Shown in pieces: positions 24,739 through 36,810 of a stretch of 64,000 bases of DNA. A program made the translations under genes and the position numbers. The first letter of the stretch is position 1; every line of letters starts with the position of its first letter. This stretch comes from Alitta virens (Eukaryota > Annelida > Polychaeta > Phyllodocida > Nereididae): contig OW028585.1 of assembly GCA_932294295.1 (NCBI GenBank), forward strand, positions 23,248,313-23,312,312, written 5' to 3'. A model generated the notes under the pieces. It saw only the letters and a program-made list of their open reading frames with translations. It had not been told where the DNA came from and did not search any database.

Positions 24739-25133
24739 CAGTAGATTGTCTTTTTGTTGAGGTCCTTGCACCTGCTTGAGCGATTTGAACTTCAGCCTGG
24801 CCTTCCATTGAAGTCCTTCCACTTGCTTCGGCGATTTGAACTTCAGCCTGGTCCTCCATTGAAGTCCTTCCGCTTGCTTCGGCGATTTGAACTTCAGCCT
24901 GATCCTCCATTGAAGTCCTTCCACTTGCTTCGGCGATTTGAACTTCAGCCTGGTCCTCCATTGAAGTCCTTCCACTTGCTTCAGTGATTTGAACTTCAGC
25001 CTGGTCCTCCATTGAAGTCCTTCCATCTGCTTCAGCAATTTCTACTTCAGCTTGATCATCTGTAGAGGTTCTTCCCACCGATGAAGCCAAATGCAACTCA
25101 TTGTTGCTACACTCAACAAGTCCAGCAGCCTCC
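24739..25133 (-). CDS. 17-residue tandem-repeat exon (6 units)
   Basis: Mirror of 7,483-7,979, shorter by exactly 102 bp, which is two 51-bp units. Six units remain: the diverged first and last units flank four near-identical ones, one with Gly for Asp (SMEGQAEV). The frame is open and the splice borders are unchanged, so copy number varies without breaking the frame. Confidence 0.65.
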
Positions 25134-28100
25134 CTGCAATAATCAAACATTGCTTTATTTGACTAGAGATAACTTTGCTTGTTAATTTACTTAACTATTT
25201 GGTATAATGGCTTAGTAGATGCTTCTCAGTACATCAAATGTTCTATATGCAAAGAAAAAAGAACCATCATCACCAATACAGATTGCAGTGGATTGCATTG
25301 ATCCTCATTGCCTGCACTATGTCCACTCATACCACATATACATCATAATACTCACACAGAGATAAATATTTCAGTATACTGCCGTCTAATTTGTTTAGAA
25401 TTAATTATCTGTTTATATGAAAATTATGATGCAATTACAAATTGCTTGCAAGGGGAGAGGAGAGTTATAAATTGGGGTGTTTAGTTTTAAATCTCCTTTA
25501 AAAAAGAAATGTTACAAATTTAAAATTGTTTGAAACCTAATTACATACATGTTTTCAGCATTTCATCTTTTAAAGCTGGATAGTCCAACACATGGGGTTG
25601 GAGATATCTTTACTTTTGTTCAATAATTTACCCATGGGGCAAATGATAAATTTTTTATTTTATTTTGTCATTTCATACACCGGATCATGCCAGTGGCAAA
25701 AATAATGCAGATTGGAGTGGAACACTTTTTATCTCACCAAGGAATGAACCAATTAAATAACCATATGCATGATACCACAATTAATCCAATCTATTAACCT
25801 ACTTTACTGTCTGTGTATAAGTTTCAGATTCAAAATATTAAGGATTGTAATTCATGACTCACCGGACAATGTTGTGATAAACTGCAGCATTAAATATAAA
25901 ATATTGAAGTGTAAAGGGTCTTTAAACTGATTGATGGGAGACCAAAGTGAGAAATGGCATTAGAAATATTTGACAAAAGAGTGAATTAAAACATTCTTTG
26001 ACCAATTATTTAGGCACTTTCTTTTCATAAATATATCATGATATCTTATATATTAAGAGTATGATATCTAGAAAGTCATCAAAATTAAATACCTATTTAT
26101 ATAACTTTACGTAGGCAATTGTATGGATGTCATAGTAAACATACACTCCATGGTTTACGCAATGTAGCAACAACAAATTTTTATAATTTCACTAAATTTC
26201 CATTATAATGAAAAAGTATGAAATATATGTGATGTTAAAGTTTTGAAATAAATTTACATTACTATGATTTCGACCTTTTACAAGTTAAACTTCATGTATG
26301 TAGGTGGAGATGTAGAGGAGCTTTAGTGCTCCGAAAAATCAAATTCTGCATATCATGCAATATTAATAAATATGCTTAAAACTGATATGTATATTTCATG
26401 CTCATTGTTGCACTATTGCTCCTCAATTAGGGGCATGTTTTTTGTGCTTCAGTGTTCTCTCCTGTTCTAATTTCACCAAGATTATACCTACAAAAATTTA
26501 ATTTGGCTACAAAATGTATAAATTACAGTGCTTTCCCTCTCAAGACTTCACTTTGACATTCATTTCATACCTTTTTCATAATGGAAAAGATGAAAAATAG
26601 TTGCAAATTGATTTGTTTGTAATTTTCCCTAAATCCAAGTGTGGACCGAGGATGGGTGCTCTATGTTTACAATGATATCCCTAAAAGTTTGGAGAACTAT
26701 ATATGTATATGTGGCAAACATACATCTGAACCCAACACCAAGAGAAAATTGTGCTTTAAAGAATGTGAAAGAATATATTTATTGGTGCGCCTATCTTAAG
26801 TAAAAGTATTGAAGAAAATATTTTAAATGAAGACAGAATTAGATTGGCTAACGCCTGCTTTAGTTTTCTTCATACACATCGACTAATCAAGGACCAAAAA
26901 ACAGCGCATTCTCTGTCATACCAAATTACTTTTTCAGGATAATGTGGTAAAATAAACAAACAAAAAACAAGTGGACATCTATTTTTAATCCTACTACATA
27001 GTCTGTGAAGCAGTATGCCTCAGCACTTTGCACCAAATATATAGTATATTACAAAATATGTTGATTTATCAAGTGTTATTTTGTCTGCATTGGAAAATTC
27101 TTGAGAGTGCCCCCCCCCCTCCCACCAACTTGCCTCATGCCTTCTGATCAGCCAAGCATAACAAGTACCAGCTGGCCACAATATGGGTCCAATTTAGTGG
27201 CTGTTTGAAGTATATTTCAAGTATCAAACTCGTGGAACTTGTAAATATTGATTATTTAACATCACCATCAAATTTGTCATAAAAAAACATGCAAAATGAT
27301 ATCAAACATGACATGTATGCTGTAATTCTTATATAAAAAAAGTATCTGATTAATGTTTAGTCCAATCAGATAATTGCATATTTGCAATTCATACTTATAC
27401 ATTAATGCAATTTCATTGTTTACACTACGGTAGATAATAATGAACATCCACCTTTTTTTATTCTTTCCAATTGTACTTAACAGACATTATTGTAAGTTAT
27501 TGTAAATATTAGATTTCATTTCTGGCCAATCTCTATAGCTATAAAAGCCCTGCGGTCTATAATGAGGGGAAATGTGAAAAACTAATATTTTCGCAAAACT
27601 CTACATCTCAACTATTATTATGATACCAAGATACATAAAGTTTAGCTAGAATTTTAATTTTACATTTACTTCATTATTTTTTTATAATAATGAAAATATG
27701 GAAATTTTAATAATCCTGCTATATTCCCTGAATTCTGGTAATGTATGTTAATCCATAAAAATGTTGAGAAATAATGTAGTCATGCACTTTGCATAATATG
27801 ATATGATTTATGTATGTTTATGTAGACATGCTCATTTCTCAATGATCTCAATTACTGAGGCGAATAAAGATTGATTGATTGAGCGAGAGAGAAAGAGAGA
27901 GAGAACATTTTACTTAGGAAATATACACCTAAATAATCGCCAAAACATGATAACTTATATATAGGCACTTTGCTAATTCCTATATAAGCCAATATTAATT
28001 TAAGCTGTGGCCTGTTCTTATATATATTTGCAACCTTCATGATGGATGCTCATTATATATCAGTATTACACATCTTTTATACACATGTTTTTATTATATA

Positions 28101-28329
28101 GTTTTCATGCTTTTGGATTCATTACATTTGTATTACTATTGATTAGCATTTGCTTTTATTCATTAGACCTGGAGCTTGGGCAGCATGAGGGGCAAAGGCT
28201 TCATGGTTCGCCTATGTAGGCATTACAAACTTCCTTGGTTGATTGCTGTATTTTATGGTATCCACATAATTTTGATTAGGGGCTGGGGGCAGCACTGAAC
28301 GATAGAAAATGAATTTAAAGGACACTTAC
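25134..28329 (-). other. Intron-like interval, right arm
   Basis: Mirror of 4,566-7,482. It includes the fuller R1 dispersed repeat (about 26,860-27,340), with a C run near 27,110. Otherwise AT-rich with nothing coding. Confidence 0.5.
26860..27340 (-). repeat. Dispersed repeat R1, longer copy
   Basis: It contains the segment shared with 5,580-5,760 (reversed), 33,430-33,620 and 46,440-46,640. It also has ~270 bp missing from the left arm, including acaagtggacatctattttt. A related stretch is at 37,005-37,035. The left arm's clean junction within the element points to deletion there rather than insertion here. Confidence 0.6.
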
Positions 28330-29461
28330 ATTTGAGCTTGTGAAGACGAAACAGCTAGTTCAAGGCACTGAAGTACTTTGCTGAGTGGTTGTCTCTCATA
28401 TGGATTGAAGCGGGCCCCCATCAGATACGCATCTCGAAGCATGGACCATTTAGTTCTCGTATTTCTGAGTACTGCAGGCTTTCCATGGGCATGCGTCCTT
28501 CAGTGATAACATCTTTGAAAATGTCACATGGTTCCTTGTTTGCATTGTCATTGTGTTTCTTGGCATTGCTGTACTCGTAGTAGAATGGGCAGGTTGAATC
28601 AGGATTTAGCATCATAAATAGGACCATTGTAACTGACCAGACATCAGCTAATTTGAGTTCATGCAAACCTAGGGGAGATATGCCATCATGAGACAATACT
28701 TCAGGAGCCATGTATGGTGGAGTACCCCTCCGGGCATTCAGGGTGCCAGTGCATGTGGAAAATACAGTGGCCGTTTGTATGAGTTCAGCTCTTCCTTCCC
28801 CAAAGTCTGTTAATTTTGCCACCACAGGTATTTTGAAGAACATTTCATCAAGATATGATGAATCAACATGTTCGAAATGTTGATTGGATATGAGAATGTT
28901 ATCAGGTTTCAAGTCTCTGTGCACAATCCCCATATCATGAAGATGCTGCAGTCCTTTCACAATGTCCCTTGCTATGAATAACTGAAAATGTTTCATGTCT
29001 TTGAATTTTATTTTGTTCAAAGTTCTCATGAAAGAACTCAAAGTTGAAACGGAGGGGGGACATTGTCCATCAAAATAATGCTTGAAGTCGAACGACAGAT
29101 ACTCCATTAGCATCCCAAATTTTTGCTGCTCAGTGTCCCTCACAATGCCAATGAATTGCACAATGTTAGCATGGTTGATTGCACTAAGCAGTCGCATTTC
29201 TTTGATGAACAGTTTATTACACACATCGGTGTTTTGGATGCTCTCCTTCATCACGCATTTGATCTGGCCATGCTGGTATAACGAGACTTGCCCATATGTG
29301 CCACTGCCAATGAACTTCAAAAACTTGAGATCATTTTTGTCAATGCAGGTGACATTGTTGATTGGCACCGGTGGTTGCAGGAGTGCAGGTTGGGCGGCAA
29401 ATGACTTGCGTCGTATACCACATTTCATGGTACTGCTGTTGCTGAACAGGAATAATTTCAC
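28330..29461 (-). pseudogene. Protein kinase exon, right copy (frameshifted)
   Basis: Mirror of the left kinase exon, 1,132 bp with the same splice borders, start codon at 29,428. This copy keeps the canonical loop IGSGTYGQV, the VMKE lysine, HRDLKPDN, DFG and APE, so it looks closer to the ancestral kinase than the left copy. The open frame stops at 28,421 because of the same terminal one-base break seen at 4,474. The missing piece is the last kinase helices, after the catalytic core. The kinase belongs to the same transcript as the protease and transposase by position, strand and intron phase, but no transcript is available here to prove it. Confidence 0.85.
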
Positions 29462-32400
29462 CTGAAAAAAAAAAATATGCACAGTAATTACCAGTGTGTA
29501 ATTGAATGAAATAATCCGAAATGCTGTCTGGATCCAAATGATCCTATCAACCTAACTAGAATTTAGTGGTGTAAAGTTTTCCTTTATGCAATGTGTAGGA
29601 AATAACGGGGAGATTAGTAGTACTTGTTCCCTTGTAGGGTGACTTGTATAGAATTTCATATATATATATCAAGTTTAATTTATTTTATATATTTCAGCAA
29701 GGGTTATGTTTTCTTGAATACCTTTCACATCAGTCAAAATACCAAAAACATGATCCTGATTAGCTAAAAGACAAAAGGCATATTAATGGGCAGTAAGTGA
29801 ATGTCTTTAGTGAAACACATTTCCCAAAAATAATGTTGATTTAATCATGGGCTATCTATATCATGGTAGTCTACCACTATATGTCACTGGTAGAAAATTG
29901 GTTATGTCACATCGTGTTTTTTTTACTGTGTCTCATTCTAATTTTTTTCCCTGTTTCAATATCATAATAGGTTCAGAGATTCACGGTTAAAAAGGAAAGA
30001 AAAAGGGAAGTGGGGCAAAATGGGGACATTAGCAATGATATCTGGGCGACCCCATTTTGCCCCATTCAGTCTGTCCCATTTTGCTCCCATGGACTTATTT
30101 AATGAAGTTAATCAACAATAACAAATTATGTCCATTACACTCAAAATTTATAACTGAAAATCAACTACAGTAATTGCTCTTCCAGAGTGAATATCATGCA
30201 TTAATGAGTCACGTTCATTAACCTATTTAATTGCAATTTCCCAAAAAGGTAAATATTTTAAGAAAAATACATTTTTTCGCATACTAACACAAAGTGTCTG
30301 GATCATTGAAATTACTGTTATGGAGGTATCTGCGATGCCATTAGGTAATTTATACTATTTACACTTGGTGGCAGTGCCAAAAAGTAAGAGAATTTTCAAT
30401 GTCTCATTTTGCCCCATGTGTGTACCCGTTTTGCCCTGCCTTCCACTAAAAGTACCCTGTTCGATCATACCTAACCAATATGTTTAATTGCTCATACAAT
30501 TGAATAAAAAACGAAAGGGAATGTTAAGAATCAGTGCAAATATTTATCAAAAATGTGCTGAATCGCACAATCAATATACTGGAAGCAAGTATGGATATTT
30601 TATATTGTCACATGGCAAATTAACCATCCTAACTTACGTTAAGAGTAGATGATTGACTTTTGGCTCCATGGTTAAATGAAAATGACATGTAATCTGAGCA
30701 TCATGTTTCATACATTTTAGGCTTAAATTGGGCTGCTCTTGTTATGTATTCTTGGATATATCATGGAGTCACTCCATGGCATCTTGACATTAACACTGAA
30801 ATCTTCAATCCAAATTTACGGCAGTGCGATTAAGGTCAACGACTATAATGGTGTCATTCATATTTTCATATCAACATCTGCAGCTAATGGCAAACATACT
30901 GTTTGAGTCATTATAACCCCATAAAAATATTAAACTTGTGCGGACAAGGTGCTTTATTGCCCATTAACCCTATATGAGAAGGTCATAACCATTTATGGGA
31001 TGATTTGTTTTACCCTCTTTCTATACTTTTGACCTGAAGAGTTACATTATTTTATTTTGAGGCTCATCAAAAAATTCCAGTACATGAATATGGCACTTCA
31101 GAACTTTTAACCTGCTGGTAATTTCTTCAATTATAAGAATTCCTTCCTTCCTGAGGTAACCTCTCCTCTGAACTTTTATGTCTTTGGCATTTAATAATAA
31201 TTGGCTAATTATGGATGCTTATATAAATCTAATTTCTCAGTTTTAGGCATTAGAAAAATAATCATGTTAATGTAAACTGGAAGATTATAGGGTATAAATA
31301 GCCGAGAGATGAAGGTTTATGTTAAACCAGGGGGGCAGGGTGCCCATCAAATATATAGACTGGGCCAAATGGTGGGACAAGTGACCGAGGTAAACTTTGA
31401 GGAAAACCAGAATGTGCAGATGCTTCTGAAGCACCCACTGGCGTACTGTATGACTGAGAATTGACTGTATCAATTGCATTTATCAGACTGAGTTCATTGC
31501 TGATGAAACCATGCAATTTTACAATGATCAACCTCTCATGTCATCCTATCTCGGCTTTAAAATCTCATATGTAGCTAATTATCGCTTTTATTGTATCTAT
31601 TTATTCCAAAACAAAATCATAAGACATAACTGAAATAATGTCTGTCGCAGTGCCCTCAATCCAAGACATCATATTTTGATATGGACAAATGTAATCTTAA
31701 AAGTGCCCTAAAATGGATTTTATTTTATTTTATCAAGCTGTTGGCATTTATATTGCAAACAAACTTTCACTGGTCATACTGCAAATACATGTAATTTTAA
31801 AACACTGAAAACCACAAACTTAAAGTGAATCTCCTGCTTAAAGTTTTGGTCATGGTGCATCTTGGTCACACCTCAGTGATCCCCAGGCACTTGACCCCTG
31901 GTCAGGGCAATTAGTTCCTGATGTTACATCATGCATATAAATGAATGAATTTTACCAACATGAGATCACAAAAACCTATATGTCAACAATGAGCTACTTC
32001 TTCAACTGCAGTAATTATGACTGGAGAATGTCAACTTTAAAGTCTGTTTTTTAGGGCTCAACATTAACCAATTAACCTAGGAATCTGAAATTTCCAATTT
32101 TCACATGGCTAACAAAAGTAAGAAAGTTTAAATTTTATTTTAGGGCACCTTTAAATAAATATAATATATATATATTTATTTGGTTATTTGGATGAAATAA
32201 CCCCCCCCCCCCCAACTAAAACGTTATCTGCATACATGTATGTTGTATGTATAACTTATTGTGGACATAGCAATACCTGGACTCTGTGGACCTAGGCCTA
32301 TGGTTTCATAAGCCTAATTCTGATAAACAATATTTATTATTCTCAAACACTCAGAATGTATACCTGCATAAATTAGTTAAAATTGGTCACATACACACGT

Positions 32401-32877
32401 AGGAATTGCTTTATTGTAATGTATGATGGACAAAAGTATAGTTAAATAAACTGCTTTAAAATTGTGTAATTCAATGGGAAGTGTTATTAGACTGCAATGT
32501 TGAACAAAGGAAAACTTTCTAATTAGGTCCTAATAGGCTTATCTAAATAGTGGAAAACATTAGTGACCAGATTAATTATCTCACTGATTACAAGGAAGCT
32601 ATCATAGAAATTGACTCAATTCTAAAATTTCATTTCTCAGAAGAAAAATAAAGGAAGTTGTGACAAGGTTGGCCCAAGAATAGAACCAACTTTCGCACCA
32701 CGACAATGAGTACTTGTGGCATTCTGCCCCCCCCCCCCCAACTGTACTTATACTATGAACAAATGTTATTTTCCTAGCTTCATTTCTCAAAAAGGTACAT
32801 ACAGTATATTGATAAATTGTTAACATTACATCATCATTAATGCTTTTTGCATTAATAAAAATTACTTTTTATGATCA
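29462..32877 (-). other. Right arm 5' flank, no clear gene
   Basis: Mirror of 1-3,433. It contains the MITE-like unit at about 30,010-30,425, a C run at 32,203-32,215 and another at 32,728-32,740. No promoter or exon could be identified. Confidence 0.5.
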
Positions 32878-33429
32878 TTGCAATTAGTGAACACACGCAG
32901 TATGATTAATTGCCATTAAAAAAATTTGCGGTAACAATTGTAATCAAGTTAAGAGTTCCACCAGTTGAAGGAAACTAGAACAGGTTTTTTTTGCAAGGAC
33001 AAATTGGCTTCACAAGCCTTCAGTTAAATTAATACTTTGTCATGTTTATTGAAATCATCAATAAAACAGCACTGATTGCACTTAGCATCTCTTTTTATGT
33101 TCAATAATTACATGTTTACCCCCCCCCCCCCAATAATCTTTTTAATAAAAGCAAAACAGCAGGGGGTGGAGTTTTCCTTTCAACCTCCCCCCCCCCAAAA
33201 AAAAAAACAATAAGAAAAAAAGAATATTTGTTGACCTCCATCTCAAGGCAAGGCAGTGAAGCTGCATTACTATAATGTGCTCAGATATTACATGGGGTTT
33301 ACCCTTCCTTTAACATAATTATTTATGATAATAGTGAATATCTCTAAATATTCCTAGATCTCACCACTGTTTACACTTTATCAAACATAGGAAACTAAGT
33401 AGGTATAATCTTGAGATTGCCCCCTCCCA

Positions 33430-33620
33430 GCCCAGACCCTGTGATTGGCAAAGCATAACAAGCTGCAGCTGTGAAACATATGGGTCCAATTAGTTGCTGC
33501 TCAGAGTGCAGTTCAAGTGTCAAACTTAAGCGTGATTTGTAAATATTAATGATTTAACATCACCTTTACATTAATCATAAAAATACATGCAAAATGATAC
33601 CAAACATGAAATTTATTGTG
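33430..33620 (-). repeat. Dispersed repeat R1 copy
   Basis: Shares gcataacaag, atgggtccaatt, catgcaaaatgat and intervening sequence with 27,150-27,330, at visibly lower identity than the palindrome arms show. Confidence 0.65.
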
Positions 33621-34009
33621 TAATTCTTTTCAATTTTAAAAAGGAACAGCCCTTAAAGTTGGATATTGCACACTTTTCTATGGGACCCATTCTTATGCAA
33701 ATGCTATTCAAATGAAAGTATAGTAATATTGTATCTGAGTGTGCTACAATATCTCTATTTAACCTACGCCTATTTGAAGTTGTCAAGTGTACATTTAAAA
33801 AAAGACTTAGATAAATATATTTTTCAAGATTGTAAAAATGTCATATAATTTACACCATTACAAACACAGAAGACTTAAATATTGATATATATATTTTTTG
33901 CCATTAAGCATTTCAGTGTGATTTATTTATATAACGGCAATTTAAGATTTTTGCTGCTTGATTATAGTAAATTAAAAATTAACATTTCTAGAAATATTTT
34001 TTTTTATCT

Positions 34010-34228
34010 CTGTACACTCGGCGACAGTGAAATTCGCCACGACAATGAGATTCGCCACTCGTAATAAAGTGCAATAAACATTTATTAGATGTCTGTTGGG
34101 GTGACAGAGTATTGTCAATTATATAAACAATTAGTTTTGTAACTAATCATGAACTTGCAACGTGTATAATTCAGTATTAGGGATGGCGAATCTCGTTGTT
34201 GGCGAATTTCACTGTCTTTGAGTGTAGA
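34010..34228. mobile_element. MITE with ~45-bp terminal inverted repeats
   Basis: The left end has tacactc...gacagtgaaattcgcc and then gagattcgcca. The right end has tggcgaatctcg...ggcgaatttcactgtc...gagtgta, its near-perfect inverse. The unit is ~215 bp and non-coding. This is the structure expected of a miniature inverted-repeat element. Confidence 0.75.
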
Positions 34229-34309
34229 ATTTATTTCACTATACAATTGATGCATGTTACAATTTACTCCAATAAAAAGATCAATTCAGTTTATGTCAGT
34301 TCAACAACC

Positions 34310-34490
34310 CAAGTGATTCTTAAGCTCTGCCCCCCCCCCCTGGTTGCGCAATATGTGCGGTCCAGTCAATACATCAACTAAATGTAGCAACTTAAACTGA
34401 ATAGACAATCAAGTCTAATTGTTGATCATACAAACCATGCCTAGACCGTGTAGGTGATTGACAGCTATTAGATCATTGAACTGTAATGCA
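34310..34490 (+). repeat. Dispersed repeat R2, copy 1
   Basis: Shares taagctc, gcgcaatgtg/gcgcaatatg, agtcaa..accaact, gtcaagt.taattgtt, caaaccatgcctagacc and gattgacagct with 36,580-36,810. It is diverged, with a C run in place of part of the other copy. Confidence 0.65.
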
Positions 34491-34989
34491 AAATATAATA
34501 ACTTGGCCTAACACAATAGAATAAGTTGCATAGCCATTGATGCATAATCTCAGTAAAATTTCATTATTACCCAATGATGTGCATGTAATTCTGAAAAACA
34601 GGCATCCATGCCTTTTGAATTATGCTATAAATGAAGCAATTATTAAAACAATCTTAAAAAGCCCAAAAAAAAAAAAGTTTTTTTTTTACCGTTCCATAAC
34701 ATGCTTTAAAATAAAGGCAATCATTTCCACCTCTATTAAAGCAATGCCTCCCCCCCCCCCCCTCCACCTCACCACATATTTATACTAAATATTATTATTA
34801 TGAAACAGCAAATCATCCCCTTTTGAGACTGAGCACTAAAAGGAAACAAAGCCCAGAATATCACTTTATAAAGAGTGGACTTGTACACAGGGTTCAGTAG
34901 TAAGTACCCCTTGCCTTGCGAGGCAGTCGGTTAGGGCTAAGCACAAGCTGGCTGACAAGCCAACTGCTGGACGGCACCTGTGTGCTAAG

Positions 34990-35140
34990 TAATTAAGCCG
35001 ACCTCACACTATGCGATTTTGTCGCCGATTCCGTGTCGGCGATGAAATCGCGCAAGTGTGCATGGACCCGCCGTCGCGATTTCCCGGAAAAATCGGCGTC
35101 ACAAGGAGTCTGGCATGTCAAAGAAAATCGGCCGACAATC
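34990..35140. repeat. tcgccga-rich inverted-repeat segment
   Basis: A locally GC-rich block with repeated, mutually inverted motifs (tcgccgattc, gtcggcgatgaaatcgcg, cgtcgcgatttc, aatcggcgtc, aatcggccgac). It resembles the end of a small DNA element or a structured repeat. Boundaries are unclear. Confidence 0.4.
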
Positions 35141-36579
35141 ACCATCCAGCCCCCCCCCCCCACCCCATCCACTCCTCCTAGCACAGTGTCCGCAAAATCA
35201 AGTGGAATGACCCCTGAAGACGTTAAAATTTTTGGGACTGTTAATATTTACTGACTGATTGAACAGATTAGCTGCACTGACAGACAGAATTGACTGAGTT
35301 CAGTGACATAACTTTAACCATTTAGCTTTTAACCATCCTACATAGCCCCCCCCCCCCCCCCCCCCACTTGCTTCTTACAAGCACAAGAGCGATTTTACAT
35401 GTTTATTTACATTTAACAAAACCATTCTATATTTGAATTAGAGTCATTCCGTGTCAATTGAAAAATTTAAAATGCATAACTGGACAATGAACAAAGATCC
35501 CACAATGGAAGTTTAACTGAACATTGCCAAAAATATGATCTTTAAAATAATCTAGTTTTCAGGTTAGTGCATGTTACCATACATGGATGATTTTACTTTG
35601 AATTTATTGGAAATTGTGTTTTTTCCAGATTTTGTACTACATTTTCTTCGAAACTACATGTCTATAATATTATAGAACTCATTCTAGAAGTGCGATATTA
35701 AATGATTGTTGAATTATGCTAAATTTATATTACAATATATTCATGAGTATTAACCTGTACCAAAGAAATGATGGAAAATTAAACTTACAATAGTATTAAT
35801 ACGAAAATTGCCGTTATTTAGAAGGATGTGAGTTTTTATAAAACACATGCAGCAAGAAAATGAAGTACACCAGCTGCCTTAAATAAATGGCCATCGCACC
35901 ATTATTAGTCAAAATGTAAATAATTTGAAGTTTGCTTTATTTTCCATTGTAATTTCTGCTGCTTATTTGTGACCATAACAAATGGCTACAAATGATGACA
36001 ATAAGGCAAAAGAAGTTTGTACACAGATTTTTTTATGTTTTGAATATTCAATAAAATTCAGTTCAGATATCAATGTATAAACATATCTATTTTGTGCTTC
36101 TCCATGAAATAACATATGTAATTTATTTTGGAGTTCACTTTATTATAACTGCTCTAAAGAGTTTCAGTAAAATTTCTGTGTCCTATGTGATTACAAGAGG
36201 CAAAAAAACAAACTTTTGTTAGAAATAAATCAATGCACGCTTGCAATTCCATAGCATTTCATCAATTATATTATATATATGTATATTCATTGATAAAGGC
36301 CATATGGCATCTGGCTGCCAAAGCTACTATGTAATGGTAATTTGTGAAATGATTAAGTAAATATTTTACATTTTATGGTCAAATCCTTTTCATGTACTTT
36401 CTGTAATTTATATGTAATAATTACTGAAAATTAATTTAATATCAATAAATTTAATTTAATTAAAAAACTTGAATAGCTCTATTGATACCAGCAAAAGTGA
36501 GTTATTGTTTGACATATTTGCGGTCTATGGTTAAACAACCCACGTGATTAATGAATAAACAGAGATGTCAATCAAACTT

Positions 36580-36810
36580 AAGCTCCGTCCCCTGCAGTGA
36601 CTCGTGCGACGTAACGACATTGAAATGATTACGCAATGTGAGCGGGCCCAGTCAAAACACCAACTAATTGTAACAACTGTTAACTGAATAGCCAGTCAAG
36701 TATAATTGTTTACCAAGCCTCTAATAATGCAAACCATGCCTAGACCTATTAAAAACATGTAGATCATGTTGATGATTGACAGCTCAATTTGGGTTCAATG
36801 AACTTTTGAC
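36580..36810 (+). repeat. Dispersed repeat R2, copy 2
   Basis: Longer R2 copy without the C run. See the copy at 34,310-34,490 for shared blocks. A stretch related to the outer part of R1 follows at about 37,005-37,035, so R1 and R2 may be parts of one longer element. Confidence 0.6.

Larger units (their letters stand above)
16558..32877 (-). repeat. Right arm of giant inverted duplication
   Basis: Reverse complement of the left arm, about 760 bp longer. The excess is explained by a longer minisatellite (about +500 bp), ~100 bp between the transposase stop and that array, and a ~270-bp segment near 26,860-27,140, minus two 51-bp coding repeat units. The match runs at least to 32,877, opposite base 1. 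Whether it would continue cannot be seen. Private substitutions in each arm argue against a simple exact read-through hairpin artefact, but a head-to-head join of two diverged haplotypes remains possible. Confidence 0.95.

Noticed and set aside
1..32877. Missed-adapter read-through as the sole cause of the palindrome
   Set aside because: Arms differ by scattered substitutions, 51-bp unit number and private nonsense codons, which an exact read-through would not give; haplotype merging is not excluded.
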